Positions 1-6,604 of a stretch of DNA of 7,774 nt are shown in pieces; positions within the stretch are counted from its first letter, which is position 1; each line of letters starts with the position of its first letter. The DNA comes from Stenotrophomonas sp. GTDB taxonomy: Bacteria > Pseudomonadota > Gammaproteobacteria > Xanthomonadales > Xanthomonadaceae. A program made the translations under genes and the position numbers. The notes beneath the pieces were generated by a model, which worked only from the letters and a program-made list of their open reading frames with translations, had not been told where the DNA came from and made no database searches. The stretch is from NCBI GenBank assembly GCA_003510825.1, contig DOKO01000112.1, forward strand, positions 302 to 8,075, written 5' to 3'.

Positions 1-1
1 G

Positions 2-391
2 CACATCGGCATCGACCTCAACGGCCAGGAGCGGGTGGCCGAGCTGATCGGCGATGGCGTGCTGGTGGCCACCCCGGCCGGCAGCACCGCCTACAACTAT
101 TCGGCGCACGGGCCCGTGCTGCCGCTGGGCTCGCACACCATCGCGCTGACGCCGTTGGCCCCGTACCGGCCGCGGCGCTGGCGCGGTGCCATCCTCAAGG
201 CCGACACCGAAGTGCGCTTCCGCGTGCTCGATCCCTACAAGCGCCCGGTCAGCGTCACCGCTGATTCGCACGAGACCCGCGACGTGGTGGAAGTGACCAT
301 CCGCGAGTCAAAGGAGCACCGGGTTACCCTGCTGTTCGACCCGGAACACAACCTGGAAGACCGGATCCTGAGCGAACAGTTCGTTTTTTGA
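2..391 (+). CDS. nadK: NAD kinase, C-terminal part (5' end outside window)
   Basis: Cytosolic NAD kinase, which phosphorylates NAD at the 2' hydroxyl with ATP to make NADP. The frame is open from base 2, so the gene begins upstream of the window; 129 residues are visible, about half of a typical compact enzyme. Residues 18-41 hold the family's best-known block, with GDG, then ATPAGSTAYNYSAHGP, which shapes the NAD site. A second block, LTPLAPYRPRRWRG (49-62), and the KRPVSVTAD stretch (80-88) follow. These resemble the short NAD kinases common in alphaproteobacteria more than the E. coli protein, judged from memory of the families. The stop is TGA at 389-391. The 5'-nucleotidase gene starts 48 nt downstream on the same strand, so the two are probably co-transcribed. 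A GTG at 35-37 is internal, because the conserved sequence runs through it. Confidence 0.95.
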   Translation, partial: HIGIDLNGQERVAELIGDGVLVATPAGSTAYNYSAHGPVLPLGSHTIALTPLAPYRPRRWRGAILKADTEVRFRVLDPYKRPVSVTADSHETRDVVEVTIRESKEHRVTLLFDPEHNLEDRILSEQFVF

Positions 392-425
392 CGACAATAC
401 GCTGCCGGCCCCCGCCGATCGCTTG

Positions 426-430
426 AAGGA
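426..430 (+). promoter_or_regulatory. Shine-Dalgarno site of the 5'-nucleotidase gene
   Basis: AAGGA lies 9 nt before the ATG at 440. It is the only purine-rich match in the 48-nt gap after nadK and supports that start. I see no convincing -35/-10 pair in the gap, which fits co-transcription with nadK. Confidence 0.6.
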
Positions 431-439
431 CCCCCACCG

Positions 440-1384
440 ATGGGCGACAACTCCCCCCGTCTGCTGACCGTCGCGGTGACCTCGCGCGCGCTGTTCGATC
501 TGGAAGAAAGCCATGCGCTGTTCGAGAGCGATGGCGTGGCGGCGTACGCCGAGTACCAGCGGCAGCATGAGGACGACATCCTGGGCCCCGGCGTGGCGTT
601 CCCGGTGGTGCGCAAGCTGCTGGCACTGAACCAGGGCGCCAGCCCGGAGAACCCGCGCGTCGAGGTGATCCTGCTGTCGCGCAATTCGGCCGACACCGGC
701 CTGCGCATCTTCAATTCGATCCAGCATTACGGGCTGGGCATCATCCGCGCGACCTTCACCGCCGGTGAGCCGACCTGGCCCTACGTGAAGCCGTTCGGCA
801 CCGACCTGTTCCTGTCGGCCAACCCCGAATCGGTGCGCAGTGCGCTGCGCCATGGCATCGCGGCAGCGACCATCCTGCCCAAGCCGCCGGGCGAGACCGC
901 CGCAGCCGCTGCCGACCAGATCGACATGGGGCGCCCGGCGGGCCAGCTGCGCATCGCCTTCGATGGTGACGCGGTGATCTTCGGTGACGAGAGCGAGCGC
1001 ATTTCGCGTGAGCAGGGGGTTGAAGCGTTTGGCCGCCACGAACGCGAGCGCGCCCGCGAGCCGCTCAGTGGCGGTCCGTTCCGCGGCTTCCTGTCGGCGC
1101 TGCATACCTTGCAGGAAGTGTTCCCGGTCGGCGACAGCGCACCGATCCGCACCGCGCTGGTGACTGCGCGCTCGGCACCGGCGCACGAGCGGGTGATCCG
1201 TACCCTGCGCGAGTGGGGCGTGCGCCTGGACGAGGCCCTGTTCCTGGGTGGTCGCCACAAGGGGCCGTTCCTGCAGGCCTTTGGTGCGGACATCTTCTTC
1301 GATGATTCGCAGCACAACATCGACAGCGCCCGCGAACACGTGGCCGCCGGCCACGTCCCGCACGGCGTCGCCAACGAGGGCTGA
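440..1384 (+). CDS. Cytosolic 5'-nucleotidase, cN-I-like (Pfam 5-nucleotidase family), HAD fold
   Basis: Predicted nucleoside 5'-monophosphate phosphatase of 314 residues, related to vertebrate cytosolic 5'-nucleotidase I. The N-terminal signature TSRALFDLEES (14-24) is followed by LLSRNSADTGLRIFNSIQ (78-95) and LFLSANPESV (123-132). The HAD catalytic set lies in the second half: FDGDAV (174-179) with the nucleophile Asp175 and acid/base Asp177, TARS (242-245) for motif II, Lys274 in GRHKGPF for motif III, and Asp288/Asp289 in FFDDS for motif IV. Having about 170 residues before motif I is normal here, although most HAD enzymes place that motif near the N terminus. There is no signal peptide, so it should be cytosolic. 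Likely substrates are AMP, IMP or deoxynucleotides; the sequence alone does not decide. It follows nadK by 48 nt, and its stop lies 5 nt before a REP-like hairpin cluster. Confidence 0.92.
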   Translation: MGDNSPRLLTVAVTSRALFDLEESHALFESDGVAAYAEYQRQHEDDILGPGVAFPVVRKLLALNQGASPENPRVEVILLSRNSADTGLRIFNSIQHYGLGIIRATFTAGEPTWPYVKPFGTDLFLSANPESVRSALRHGIAAATILPKPPGETAAAAADQIDMGRPAGQLRIAFDGDAVIFGDESERISREQGVEAFGRHERERAREPLSGGPFRGFLSALHTLQEVFPVGDSAPIRTALVTARSAPAHERVIRTLREWGVRLDEALFLGGRHKGPFLQAFGADIFFDDSQHNIDSAREHVAAGHVPHGVANEG

Positions 1385-1389
1385 GGCCG

Positions 1390-1481
1390 GTAGCTGCCAA
1401 CCTTGGTTGGCATCGCCGGGCATGGCCCGGCGCTGCCGGATGGGGCGGGCCACGGTGGTAGCGCCGGGCCATGCCCGGCGA
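1390..1481. repeat. Cluster of three REP-like palindromes (SMAG/GTAG type) between convergent genes
   Basis: Three stem-loops fill most of the 113-nt spacer between two convergent stop codons. Hairpin 1 begins with GTAG (1390-1393) and pairs TGCCAACC at 1395-1402 with GGTTGGCA at 1405-1412 around a minimal loop. Hairpin 2 pairs CGCCGGGC (1414-1421) with GCCCGGCG (1425-1432) around ATG. Hairpin 3 begins with GTAG (1458-1461) and pairs 1462-1469 with 1473-1480 around CAT. Hairpins 2 and 3 are inverted copies: 1413-1437 matches the reverse complement of 1457-1481 at 24 of 25 bases. The single difference turns the GTAG head of hairpin 2 into GCAG. GTAG-headed palindromes with this kind of core are known as SMAG repeats in Stenotrophomonas maltophilia. 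Such elements often sit downstream of genes and may protect mRNA 3' ends or limit read-through. No T-run follows any stem, so a classical intrinsic terminator is not evident. Confidence 0.85.
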
Positions 1482-1497
1482 GCGCAGCAGCATGGAG

Positions 1498-2049
1498 CTA
1501 CGGGCTGCCCGACATCCCCAGCTGCAGGTCCACCACCTTCCAGCGCAGGCCCTGCGGTTCCAGCACCACCCTCATCGGCGGCTCGCCGGGGCCGCGCTGG
1601 ACGTCGACCACGAAACGGTCCAGCGCTTCGAAATGATGCTCGGCGTTCTTCAACGGCCGCGCCGGTTCGGTCGCGCCGAACGCATCGCCGCCCTGCAGTT
1701 CATTGCGGCCACGCTTCCACAGCACGTGGCCCTGCAGCATCGCGCCGATGCCGGTCGGCGTGACCATGGTGTCCACCGCCGCGCCACCCAGCTGGTCACC
1801 CAGCCCGTACAGCAGCGCGCCAAACGGGCTGGCCGCCACGTCCGGCCCAGCCTGCCGCACCAGGTAGTCGTTGAGCTGGGCGCGCAGGCTGCTGCGTACC
1901 CGCGGGAAGTCGACGTAGCGCTCAAGCTTGGCGGTATCGCGCTGTTCGATCGCCTTGGACAGGCCATGCACGGCCAGGTACGGGCCGCTGAACCACCAGG
2001 CGACGACGGCCAGGGCGAGGGCAAGCAGGATGCCGATGAGCTTCTTCAT
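1498..2049 (-). CDS. Membrane-anchored DUF2939 protein of unknown function
   Basis: A 183-residue protein starting MKKLIGILLALALAVVAWWF: a positively charged tip followed by one hydrophobic segment (about 4-20), so a signal anchor or uncleaved signal peptide. There is no lipobox cysteine. The rest is predicted to face the periplasm. The region from YLAVHGLSKAIEQRD (24-38) through LERYVDFPRVRSSLRAQL (42-59) matches the DUF2939 pattern as I remember it: a short helical repeat-like stretch with a VDF-x-x-[LV]R core. No catalytic motif is visible. The gene follows the aldo/keto reductase by 42 nt on the same strand and is probably the last in that unit; its stop is 16 nt from the REP cluster. The Shine-Dalgarno match before the ATG is poor (GGGTG), but the signal-like N terminus supports this start. 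The function is unknown. Confidence 0.82.
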   Translation of the reverse strand: MKKLIGILLALALAVVAWWFSGPYLAVHGLSKAIEQRDTAKLERYVDFPRVRSSLRAQLNDYLVRQAGPDVAASPFGALLYGLGDQLGGAAVDTMVTPTGIGAMLQGHVLWKRGRNELQGGDAFGATEPARPLKNAEHHFEALDRFVVDVQRGPGEPPMRVVLEPQGLRWKVVDLQLGMSGSP

Positions 2050-2091
2050 GGCACCCAGACTGCCGCAACTGCGGGCGCCGCGGGTTAAGCG

Positions 2092-3084
2092 TCAGTGACT
2101 GGGCGAGCCGCTGCCATCGCCGAAGGCCGCCACCAGCCGCTGCCGCTCGGCGCCCTGCAGCGCCTGCACGTGGGTCTGCAGCACCTGGTCCAGGCTGGAT
2201 ACGCGGGTGGTGCCAAGGATGCCGCTGGCCACGCCAGGGTGCTGCAGCACGTAGGCAAAGGCGGTCTGGGCCGGGTGCTGGCTGTGCACCGAGGCCACCG
2301 CGCGGCGCATTGCGCGGGCGCTGTGCATCAGGGCACGGCTGCTCGGCTTCAGCCACGTACGCGCGAGGTACCAGGCGTCGGCCAGCCGTGGCAGGCGCGG
2401 ACGGGCTGGCAGCAGGTGGCCCTGTGCGAGCACGGTCCCGGCCAGCACGCCGATGCCCGCGGCCTGCAGCTGGTCGATCAGCGGCTCGCGGTCCTGCTGC
2501 AGGGCGTTGTAGTCCAGCAGCACCACGTCGAAGGCCTCGGGGTGCTCGATCATCCAGCGCAGCGTGCTGGCCGAATGGGTATTGATGCCGGTGTGGCGGA
2601 TCAGCCCGCGCTCGCGCAGGCGCTGCAGCGCGGCCAGCAGCTCATCGTTGATGTCGTGCTCGCTGGCGCCGTGCAGCTGGTAGATGTCCAGATAGTCCAG
2701 GCCAAGGTTGCGCAGCGAGGCCTCGCAGCTGGCGGTGATCGCCGCGGCGGAGAAATCGCGCTGCTCGGCGCCGCTGATGCCGGCCTGGCCGGTCAGCGTG
2801 CCGCCCTTGCTGGACACCACCAGCGACTCGCGCGGCACGCGTGCCAGCAGCGGGCGCAGGATGCGGCCCAGGCGCGGTTCGGCATGGAAGCCGGAATAGT
2901 TGTGGCCGGTGTCGAGCAGGTTCACGCCCTGCGCCAGCGCGTGTTCGACCACGGCGGCGGCGTCGCTCTCGGCGAAGCGGCGGTGGCCCCAGAAGCCGGA
3001 ACAGCCCAGGCCGATCGGCGACACCTGCAGGCCGGTGCGACCCAGCAGGCGCCGCTGCCGGGCCAGGGGCAGTTCCTGTGGCAT
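2092..3084 (-). CDS. Aldo/keto reductase family oxidoreductase
   Basis: A 330-residue soluble NADPH-dependent oxidoreductase of the aldo/keto reductase superfamily ((beta/alpha)8 barrel). The catalytic tetrad is complete: Asp58 and Tyr63 in LLDTGHNYSG, Lys93 in VVSSKGG, and His138 in DIYQLHG. The N-terminal LGRTGLQVSPIGLGCSGFWG (14-33) is typical of the bacterial YghZ/Tas-like group, and GILGTTR (288-294) is the cofactor phosphate loop. The substrate cannot be told; general aldehyde or ketone reduction is the safe call. The frame stays open upstream to 3408, but that extension is low-complexity sequence antisense in style and lies inside the DUF2461 gene. The family's sequence begins just after the ATG at 3082-3084. 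That ATG shares one base with the DUF2461 stop (TGATG), which suggests translational coupling. Confidence 0.95.
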   Translation of the reverse strand: MPQELPLARQRRLLGRTGLQVSPIGLGCSGFWGHRRFAESDAAAVVEHALAQGVNLLDTGHNYSGFHAEPRLGRILRPLLARVPRESLVVSSKGGTLTGQAGISGAEQRDFSAAAITASCEASLRNLGLDYLDIYQLHGASEHDINDELLAALQRLRERGLIRHTGINTHSASTLRWMIEHPEAFDVVLLDYNALQQDREPLIDQLQAAGIGVLAGTVLAQGHLLPARPRLPRLADAWYLARTWLKPSSRALMHSARAMRRAVASVHSQHPAQTAFAYVLQHPGVASGILGTTRVSSLDQVLQTHVQALQGAERQRLVAAFGDGSGSPSH

Positions 3085-3770
3085 CAGAATTCCAGGTCCA
3101 GCGCAGCGCAGAGGTAATCGACGAACGGGCCCAGCGCGGCCAGGTCCTTGCCCAGGGTGGAGAGCAGGCGCGGGCCGGTCATGGTGTTGTCGTCCAGCGT
3201 GCGCCACATCACCCAGTTGCGGTGCTTGAGGTCGTCGATGAACTCGAAGTCGGCCGGGAAGCCGCGCGGCGGCCGCACCAGCTTCTCGGTCTGCTCGAAA
3301 TCGAAGCGCTTGCGCAGGGCGGGCGCGTGCGCGGCCGCCTTCCAGCTGCCCGGGTTGTCGAGGATGAAGTGGCGGATGCGCCGCTGCGTGTCCGGCTCGG
3401 GATGCCACAGGCCGGCGCCGACGAAACTCTCGCCCGGTTGCAGGTGGATGTAGAACGAGGGCGCGGCCACTTCTCGGCGGCGCTCATGGAACAGGCGCGC
3501 ACCCTGCCAGGTCTTGTACGGCGACTTGTCGTGGGAAAAGCGCGCGTCGCGGTGGATGCGGAACAGCGAGCCACCGACGCCGCGCGTGTCCGCACGGAAA
3601 TGGTCGCTGACTTCGGTCAGCGCCGGCTGCAGGTCACCCAGCAGGCGCAGGAACGGCTGCCGCACATGGTCTTCGTACTGCTGGCGATGGTCGTTGAACC
3701 AGGTCTTGTCGTTATGCCGCGCCAGGCTGCGCAGGAACTTGAAACTGGCGTCGGAGAAATACGTGCTCAC
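3084..3770 (-). CDS. DUF2461 / TIGR02453 family protein, function unknown
   Basis: A 228-residue soluble protein of the DUF2461 (TIGR02453) family, which occurs widely in bacteria and some fungi without an assigned biochemical role. Both family signatures are intact. The first is F12-L13 then LARHNDKTWF (16-25) and Tyr32. The second is RIHRDARFSHDKSPYKT (71-87), rich in invariant Arg, Asp, Lys and Tyr. Near the C terminus, RNWVMWR (184-190) and the final LDLEF are also family-like. There is no signal peptide or membrane segment. Translation starts at GTG (3770-3768), overlapping the exonuclease I stop by 4 nt, with a strong Shine-Dalgarno at 3776-3780. Lying between exonuclease I and an aldo/keto reductase with overlaps on both sides, it must be made together with them, but this does not reveal its function. 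Confidence 0.93.
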   Translation of the reverse strand: MSTYFSDASFKFLRSLARHNDKTWFNDHRQQYEDHVRQPFLRLLGDLQPALTEVSDHFRADTRGVGGSLFRIHRDARFSHDKSPYKTWQGARLFHERRREVAAPSFYIHLQPGESFVGAGLWHPEPDTQRRIRHFILDNPGSWKAAAHAPALRKRFDFEQTEKLVRPPRGFPADFEFIDDLKHRNWVMWRTLDDNTMTGPRLLSTLGKDLAALGPFVDYLCAALDLEF

Positions 3771-3780
3771 AGCGTCTCCT
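3767..3780 (-). promoter_or_regulatory. GTGA stop-start overlap with strong Shine-Dalgarno for the DUF2461 gene
   Basis: On the minus strand the order is AGGAG (3780-3776), 5 nt, then GTGA (3770-3767), in which GTG starts the DUF2461 protein and TGA ends exonuclease I. The near-consensus site at standard spacing decides in favour of the GTG start and indicates coupled re-initiation. Confidence 0.85.
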
Positions 3781-5206
3781 GCAGGTGGTGGCCCCAGTCG
3801 CGCAGCGACTGCAGCAGGCCGGTCCGGCGCGCGTCATCGGGCGCTTCGGCGGCCAGCGCCTCGATCTGCTGCTCGTACTGGGGCAGGTTCAGTTCGCCCA
3901 GGCCGCTCTCGCCGAGCAGGCGCTGGCGGCGGTAATCCTGCCAGCGCTCGCGTTCAGCCGGCGCGAGGCTGTCGGGATGGTTGCGTGCGCGGTAGCGGAA
4001 CAGCAGCTCGGGCAGGCGCGGGTCGCGGAAGCGGCCTTCCAGCGCGGCCAGCTGCTGCGGCGCACTGGTGCGGGCCAGGGCCAGCAGCGGCTTGTCGCCG
4101 GCGCCAAGGAAGCCGTCATACAGCGACGCATCCACGTCGGATACGGTGGCCGGCCGCGGCTGGTTGAAAACCTGGCGGGCCTTCTCGGCCAGCTGCGCGG
4201 CAACCTCGCGCAGGCGTTCGGCCTTGGCCTCGATCGCCGCGACGTCCAGGCCCAGGCGGGCGTGGTCGTCAGCGCGCAGGTGGTTCCAGGCCACCAGCGC
4301 CGGCACCTTGTTCAGATGCACTTCCTTCAGCGGCACGCGTGCCACACCCTCGGGCAGTTCGCTGGCGCGCATGTACAGGCGCTGCGCGATCACTTCGGCT
4401 GGCAGCTCCAGCAGGTCGTCGATCTCGCCTTCCAGGTCGAACACGATCACCCGATTGTTGATGGTCGGGTGCATGGCCAGCGGCAGCACCGGCGCCGCGC
4501 ACAGGCGGCTGGCCGGGTAGCGCATGGAAATGTGCAGCACCGGCTTCATCGCCGCCACGTCCAGCAGGCTGCCGACGAAGCGCTTGTCGCGCAGCTTCAG
4601 CGCGTATTCCCACAGCCGCGGCTGCGACTGCTTGAACAGCCGCGCCATGCCGATGGTGGCGCGCACGTCCGACAGCGCCTCGTGCGCATCGCCTTCGCGC
4701 ACGCCGTTGGCTTCGGCCAGGTGCTCCAGCTTGAACGAGGTCGCACCATCCTCGCGCAGCGGCCACTGGATGCCGTCCGGGCGCAGGGCACGCATCATCC
4801 GCAGCATGTCCAGCAGGTCCCAGCGCGAGTTGCCGTTGCGCCACTCGCGCTCGTAGGGATCGTGGAAATTGCGGAACAGCCCGTAACGGATGAACTCGTC
4901 ATCGAAGCGCAGCGTGTTGTAGCCCAGCGCGCAGGTGCCGGGGCGCGACAGCTGTTCGTTGATGCGGTCGAAGGCTTCGGCTTCGCTGATGCCTTCGGCC
5001 ATCGCCTGCTGCGGGGTGATACCGGTCACCAGGGTCGCCATCGGCGAAGGCACCAGATCATCGGCCGGGCGCACGAAGAAGCTGACCGGGGTGTCGATCA
5101 CGTTGAGATCGGCATCGGTGCGCATCGCCGCGAACTGGGCGATGCGGGTGCGGCGCGGGTCCTGGCCGAAGGTTTCGAGGTCGTAGAACAGGAAGCTGTC
5201 GGCCAT
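3767..5206 (-). CDS. sbcB: Exodeoxyribonuclease I (3'-5' ssDNA exonuclease)
   Basis: Exonuclease I degrades single-stranded DNA from 3' ends in recombination and mismatch repair; in E. coli it is recruited by the SSB tail. The protein has 479 residues, close to the E. coli enzyme (about 475), and is collinear with it throughout. The DEDDh catalytic residues are all present: Asp9 and Glu11 in FYDLETFG, Asp102 in GYNTLRFDDE, His175 and Asp180 in AHEALSDVRAT. These equal E. coli D15, E17, D108, H181 and D186 with a constant offset of six. Further family blocks are TLVTGITPQQA (58-68), SRWDLLD (127-133) and ALRPDGIQWP (140-149). The SH3-like and C-terminal helical domains follow to the end, including RYRARNHP. 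The start ATG shares one base with the kmo stop (TGATG). Confidence 0.98.
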   Translation of the reverse strand: MADSFLFYDLETFGQDPRRTRIAQFAAMRTDADLNVIDTPVSFFVRPADDLVPSPMATLVTGITPQQAMAEGISEAEAFDRINEQLSRPGTCALGYNTLRFDDEFIRYGLFRNFHDPYEREWRNGNSRWDLLDMLRMMRALRPDGIQWPLREDGATSFKLEHLAEANGVREGDAHEALSDVRATIGMARLFKQSQPRLWEYALKLRDKRFVGSLLDVAAMKPVLHISMRYPASRLCAAPVLPLAMHPTINNRVIVFDLEGEIDDLLELPAEVIAQRLYMRASELPEGVARVPLKEVHLNKVPALVAWNHLRADDHARLGLDVAAIEAKAERLREVAAQLAEKARQVFNQPRPATVSDVDASLYDGFLGAGDKPLLALARTSAPQQLAALEGRFRDPRLPELLFRYRARNHPDSLAPAERERWQDYRRQRLLGESGLGELNLPQYEQQIEALAAEAPDDARRTGLLQSLRDWGHHLQETL

Positions 5207-5221
5207 CAGTGTGCGCCCTCC
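5204..5221 (-). promoter_or_regulatory. TGATG stop-start junction and Shine-Dalgarno for sbcB
   Basis: On the minus strand GGAGG (5221-5217) precedes the ATG (5206-5204) by 10 nt, and the TGA that ends kmo (5208-5206) shares the A of that ATG. The ribosome site lies inside the last kmo codons, so exonuclease I synthesis is probably coupled to kmo translation. Confidence 0.8.
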
Positions 5222-6573
5222 AGGACCGGCAGCTGCGCGTGGATCTGCGCTTCCAGCGTGGCCCAGTGGATGTTGTCCAGTGAATCATGGCCGGCGGTGG
5301 CCGCCACCAGCAGGTCGCGCTGGATTTCCGTGCGGCGCAGCGCTTCGGCATACGGCGTGTGCAGGAAGGTGACCATGGTGTAGTGCGGCACGAAGCGCGT
5401 CGGCCAGCGCCGCTGCAGTTCCTGTTCCAGCTCGCGCTGCAGCAGGAAGGCCGGATCGGCCACGCGGTCGCGCATCTCCAGGTAGTTCTCCAGCGCCATC
5501 TGCTGGATCGCGCGCGCGTTCGGCTTGCGCTCGGCCTCGAAGGCGGCGAAGGCGCCTTCCAGGTCGTCGGCCTCCTGCAGGTGGCGGGCCAGTGCCACGC
5601 AGTCCTCGAAGGCGCAGTTCATGCCCTGGCCGTGGAAGGGCACCATCGCGTGCGCGGCATCGCCGATCAGCACGGCGCGGCCGGCCTGGTGCCAGCGATC
5701 CAGGGTGAGCGTGCCGAGCAGGCCGGGCGGATGCTGTTCCCAGTCCGCGCGCAGGTTCGGGATCAGCGGCACCGTATCGGCAAACTCGCGGGCGAACAGC
5801 GCTTCGGCCTGCGCACCGGTGTTGACCGTGGCAAAGCTGGGGTCGCCCTTGTTCGGCAGGAACAACGTGACGGTGAAGGTTCCTTCGTGGTTGGGCAGGG
5901 CGATGCACATGTAGTGGCCGCGTGGCCAGATGTGCAGCGCATTGCGCTCGATGCGGAAGCTGCCGTCGGCCGCTGGCGGGATTTCCAGTTCCTTGTAGGA
6001 ATGGTCGAGGAAGGCGATGTCCTCACCCAGTGGCGCACGCCGGTTCATTGCACCGCGCAGTGCCGAGCCGGCGCCGTCGGCACCGATCAGCGTGTCGAAA
6101 CGGATGTCGTGCGGGCTGTCGTCGCGGTCATCGATGAAGCGCGCGTAGCCGGCATCGAAATCGACGGTGTGCAGGCGGCGGTGGAAGTGCACGGTAGCCC
6201 CGGCCTGTTCGGCCAGTTCCAGCAGCGTGGTGTTCAGGTCGCTGCGGTGGATCGACCAGATCACTTCGCTGTCGTCGCGCCCGTAGCGCTGCAGCTGCGG
6301 TTCGCCCTCGCGCGGGTGCACCATGCGCCCGCGCATCATCACCGCGCGGGCCATCACCTCGTCCTCCACGCCGGCCTGGCGCAGCGCGTTGCGGCCGCGC
6401 TCGGCCAGGGCCAGGTTGATCGAGCGGCCGCTTTCGTAGTCGGCCACGCGCGGGTCGCCGCGGCGCTCGTACAGGGTGATGCGCCAGCCCTGCCGCGACA
6501 GCAGGATGGCCAGCAGGGAACCGGCCAGGCCGGCACCGATGATGCTCAAGGAGCGGGATGCGTGTGCGATCAA
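5206..6573 (-). CDS. kmo: Kynurenine 3-monooxygenase (FAD-dependent)
   Basis: Hydroxylates L-kynurenine to 3-hydroxykynurenine using NADPH, O2 and bound FAD; this is the committed step from tryptophan towards quinolinate and NAD. The product has 455 residues. IIGAGLAGSLLA (11-22) is the FAD dinucleotide fold with Glu36 at the end of strand 2. SGRSINLALAERG (48-60) is specific to this enzyme. LIGADGAGSALR (162-173) is the DG motif, and VLIGDAAHAMVPFHGQGMNC (301-320) is the GD motif with the flavin loop. Arg83, Tyr97, Asn363 and Tyr398 sit where the substrate-binding residues of the Pseudomonas enzyme fall. The C-terminal helical part is shorter than in the human enzyme and has no membrane anchor, as usual in bacteria. 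No ATG or GTG exists in frame near the start; TTG at 6573 is the best choice, though TTG at 6549 is possible. The gene is 31 nt after kynU. Confidence 0.97.
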   Translation of the reverse strand: MIAHASRSLSIIGAGLAGSLLAILLSRQGWRITLYERRGDPRVADYESGRSINLALAERGRNALRQAGVEDEVMARAVMMRGRMVHPREGEPQLQRYGRDDSEVIWSIHRSDLNTTLLELAEQAGATVHFHRRLHTVDFDAGYARFIDDRDDSPHDIRFDTLIGADGAGSALRGAMNRRAPLGEDIAFLDHSYKELEIPPAADGSFRIERNALHIWPRGHYMCIALPNHEGTFTVTLFLPNKGDPSFATVNTGAQAEALFAREFADTVPLIPNLRADWEQHPPGLLGTLTLDRWHQAGRAVLIGDAAHAMVPFHGQGMNCAFEDCVALARHLQEADDLEGAFAAFEAERKPNARAIQQMALENYLEMRDRVADPAFLLQRELEQELQRRWPTRFVPHYTMVTFLHTPYAEALRRTEIQRDLLVAATAGHDSLDNIHWATLEAQIHAQLPVLEGAH

Positions 6574-6583
6574 CGAACTGTCC
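6571..6583 (-). promoter_or_regulatory. Weak ribosome site and TTG start of kmo
   Basis: GGA (6583-6581, minus strand) stands 7 nt before TTG (6573-6571). The match is short, but it is the only candidate that leaves a few residues before the FAD-binding strand, as in related enzymes. The alternative TTG at 6549-6547 has no Shine-Dalgarno and would start two residues before that strand. Confidence 0.5.
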
Positions 6584-6604
6584 AGAAGCAGGGGAGGGGG
6601 CGGC

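Noticed and set aside
392..439. Possible promoter between nadK and the 5'-nucleotidase gene
   Set aside because: The 48-nt gap holds a Shine-Dalgarno site but no clear promoter elements.
308..1453. 381-codon open frame on the minus strand
   Set aside because: Antisense to the complete 5'-nucleotidase gene. It contains no recognisable motif and crosses part of the REP cluster.
1390..1481. Rho-independent terminator between the convergent genes
   Set aside because: The stems are strong and G+C-rich, but no T-run follows them on either strand. The repeat nature explains them better, though they may still affect RNA 3' ends.
2050..2091. Possible promoter or small hairpin in the gap between the aldo/keto reductase and DUF2939 genes
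   Set aside because: Only a 4-bp CCGC/GCGG stem and no -35/-10 pattern is visible in 42 nt. Read-through from upstream is the simpler explanation.
2095..3117. 340-codon open frame on the plus strand
   Set aside because: Antisense to the aldo/keto reductase, whose catalytic tetrad is intact. The opposite translation is Gln/Ala/Val-rich with no motif.
3085..3408. N-terminal extension of the aldo/keto reductase to a start at 3408
   Set aside because: The extra 108 residues are an out-of-frame reading of the DUF2461 gene. The family sequence begins after the ATG at 3084.
3785..5383. 532-codon open frame on the plus strand
   Set aside because: It lies antisense to sbcB and the end of kmo. Its composition is rich in Arg, Gln, Ala and Val with no domain, as expected for the opposite strand of a G+C-rich gene, while sbcB has every catalytic residue.
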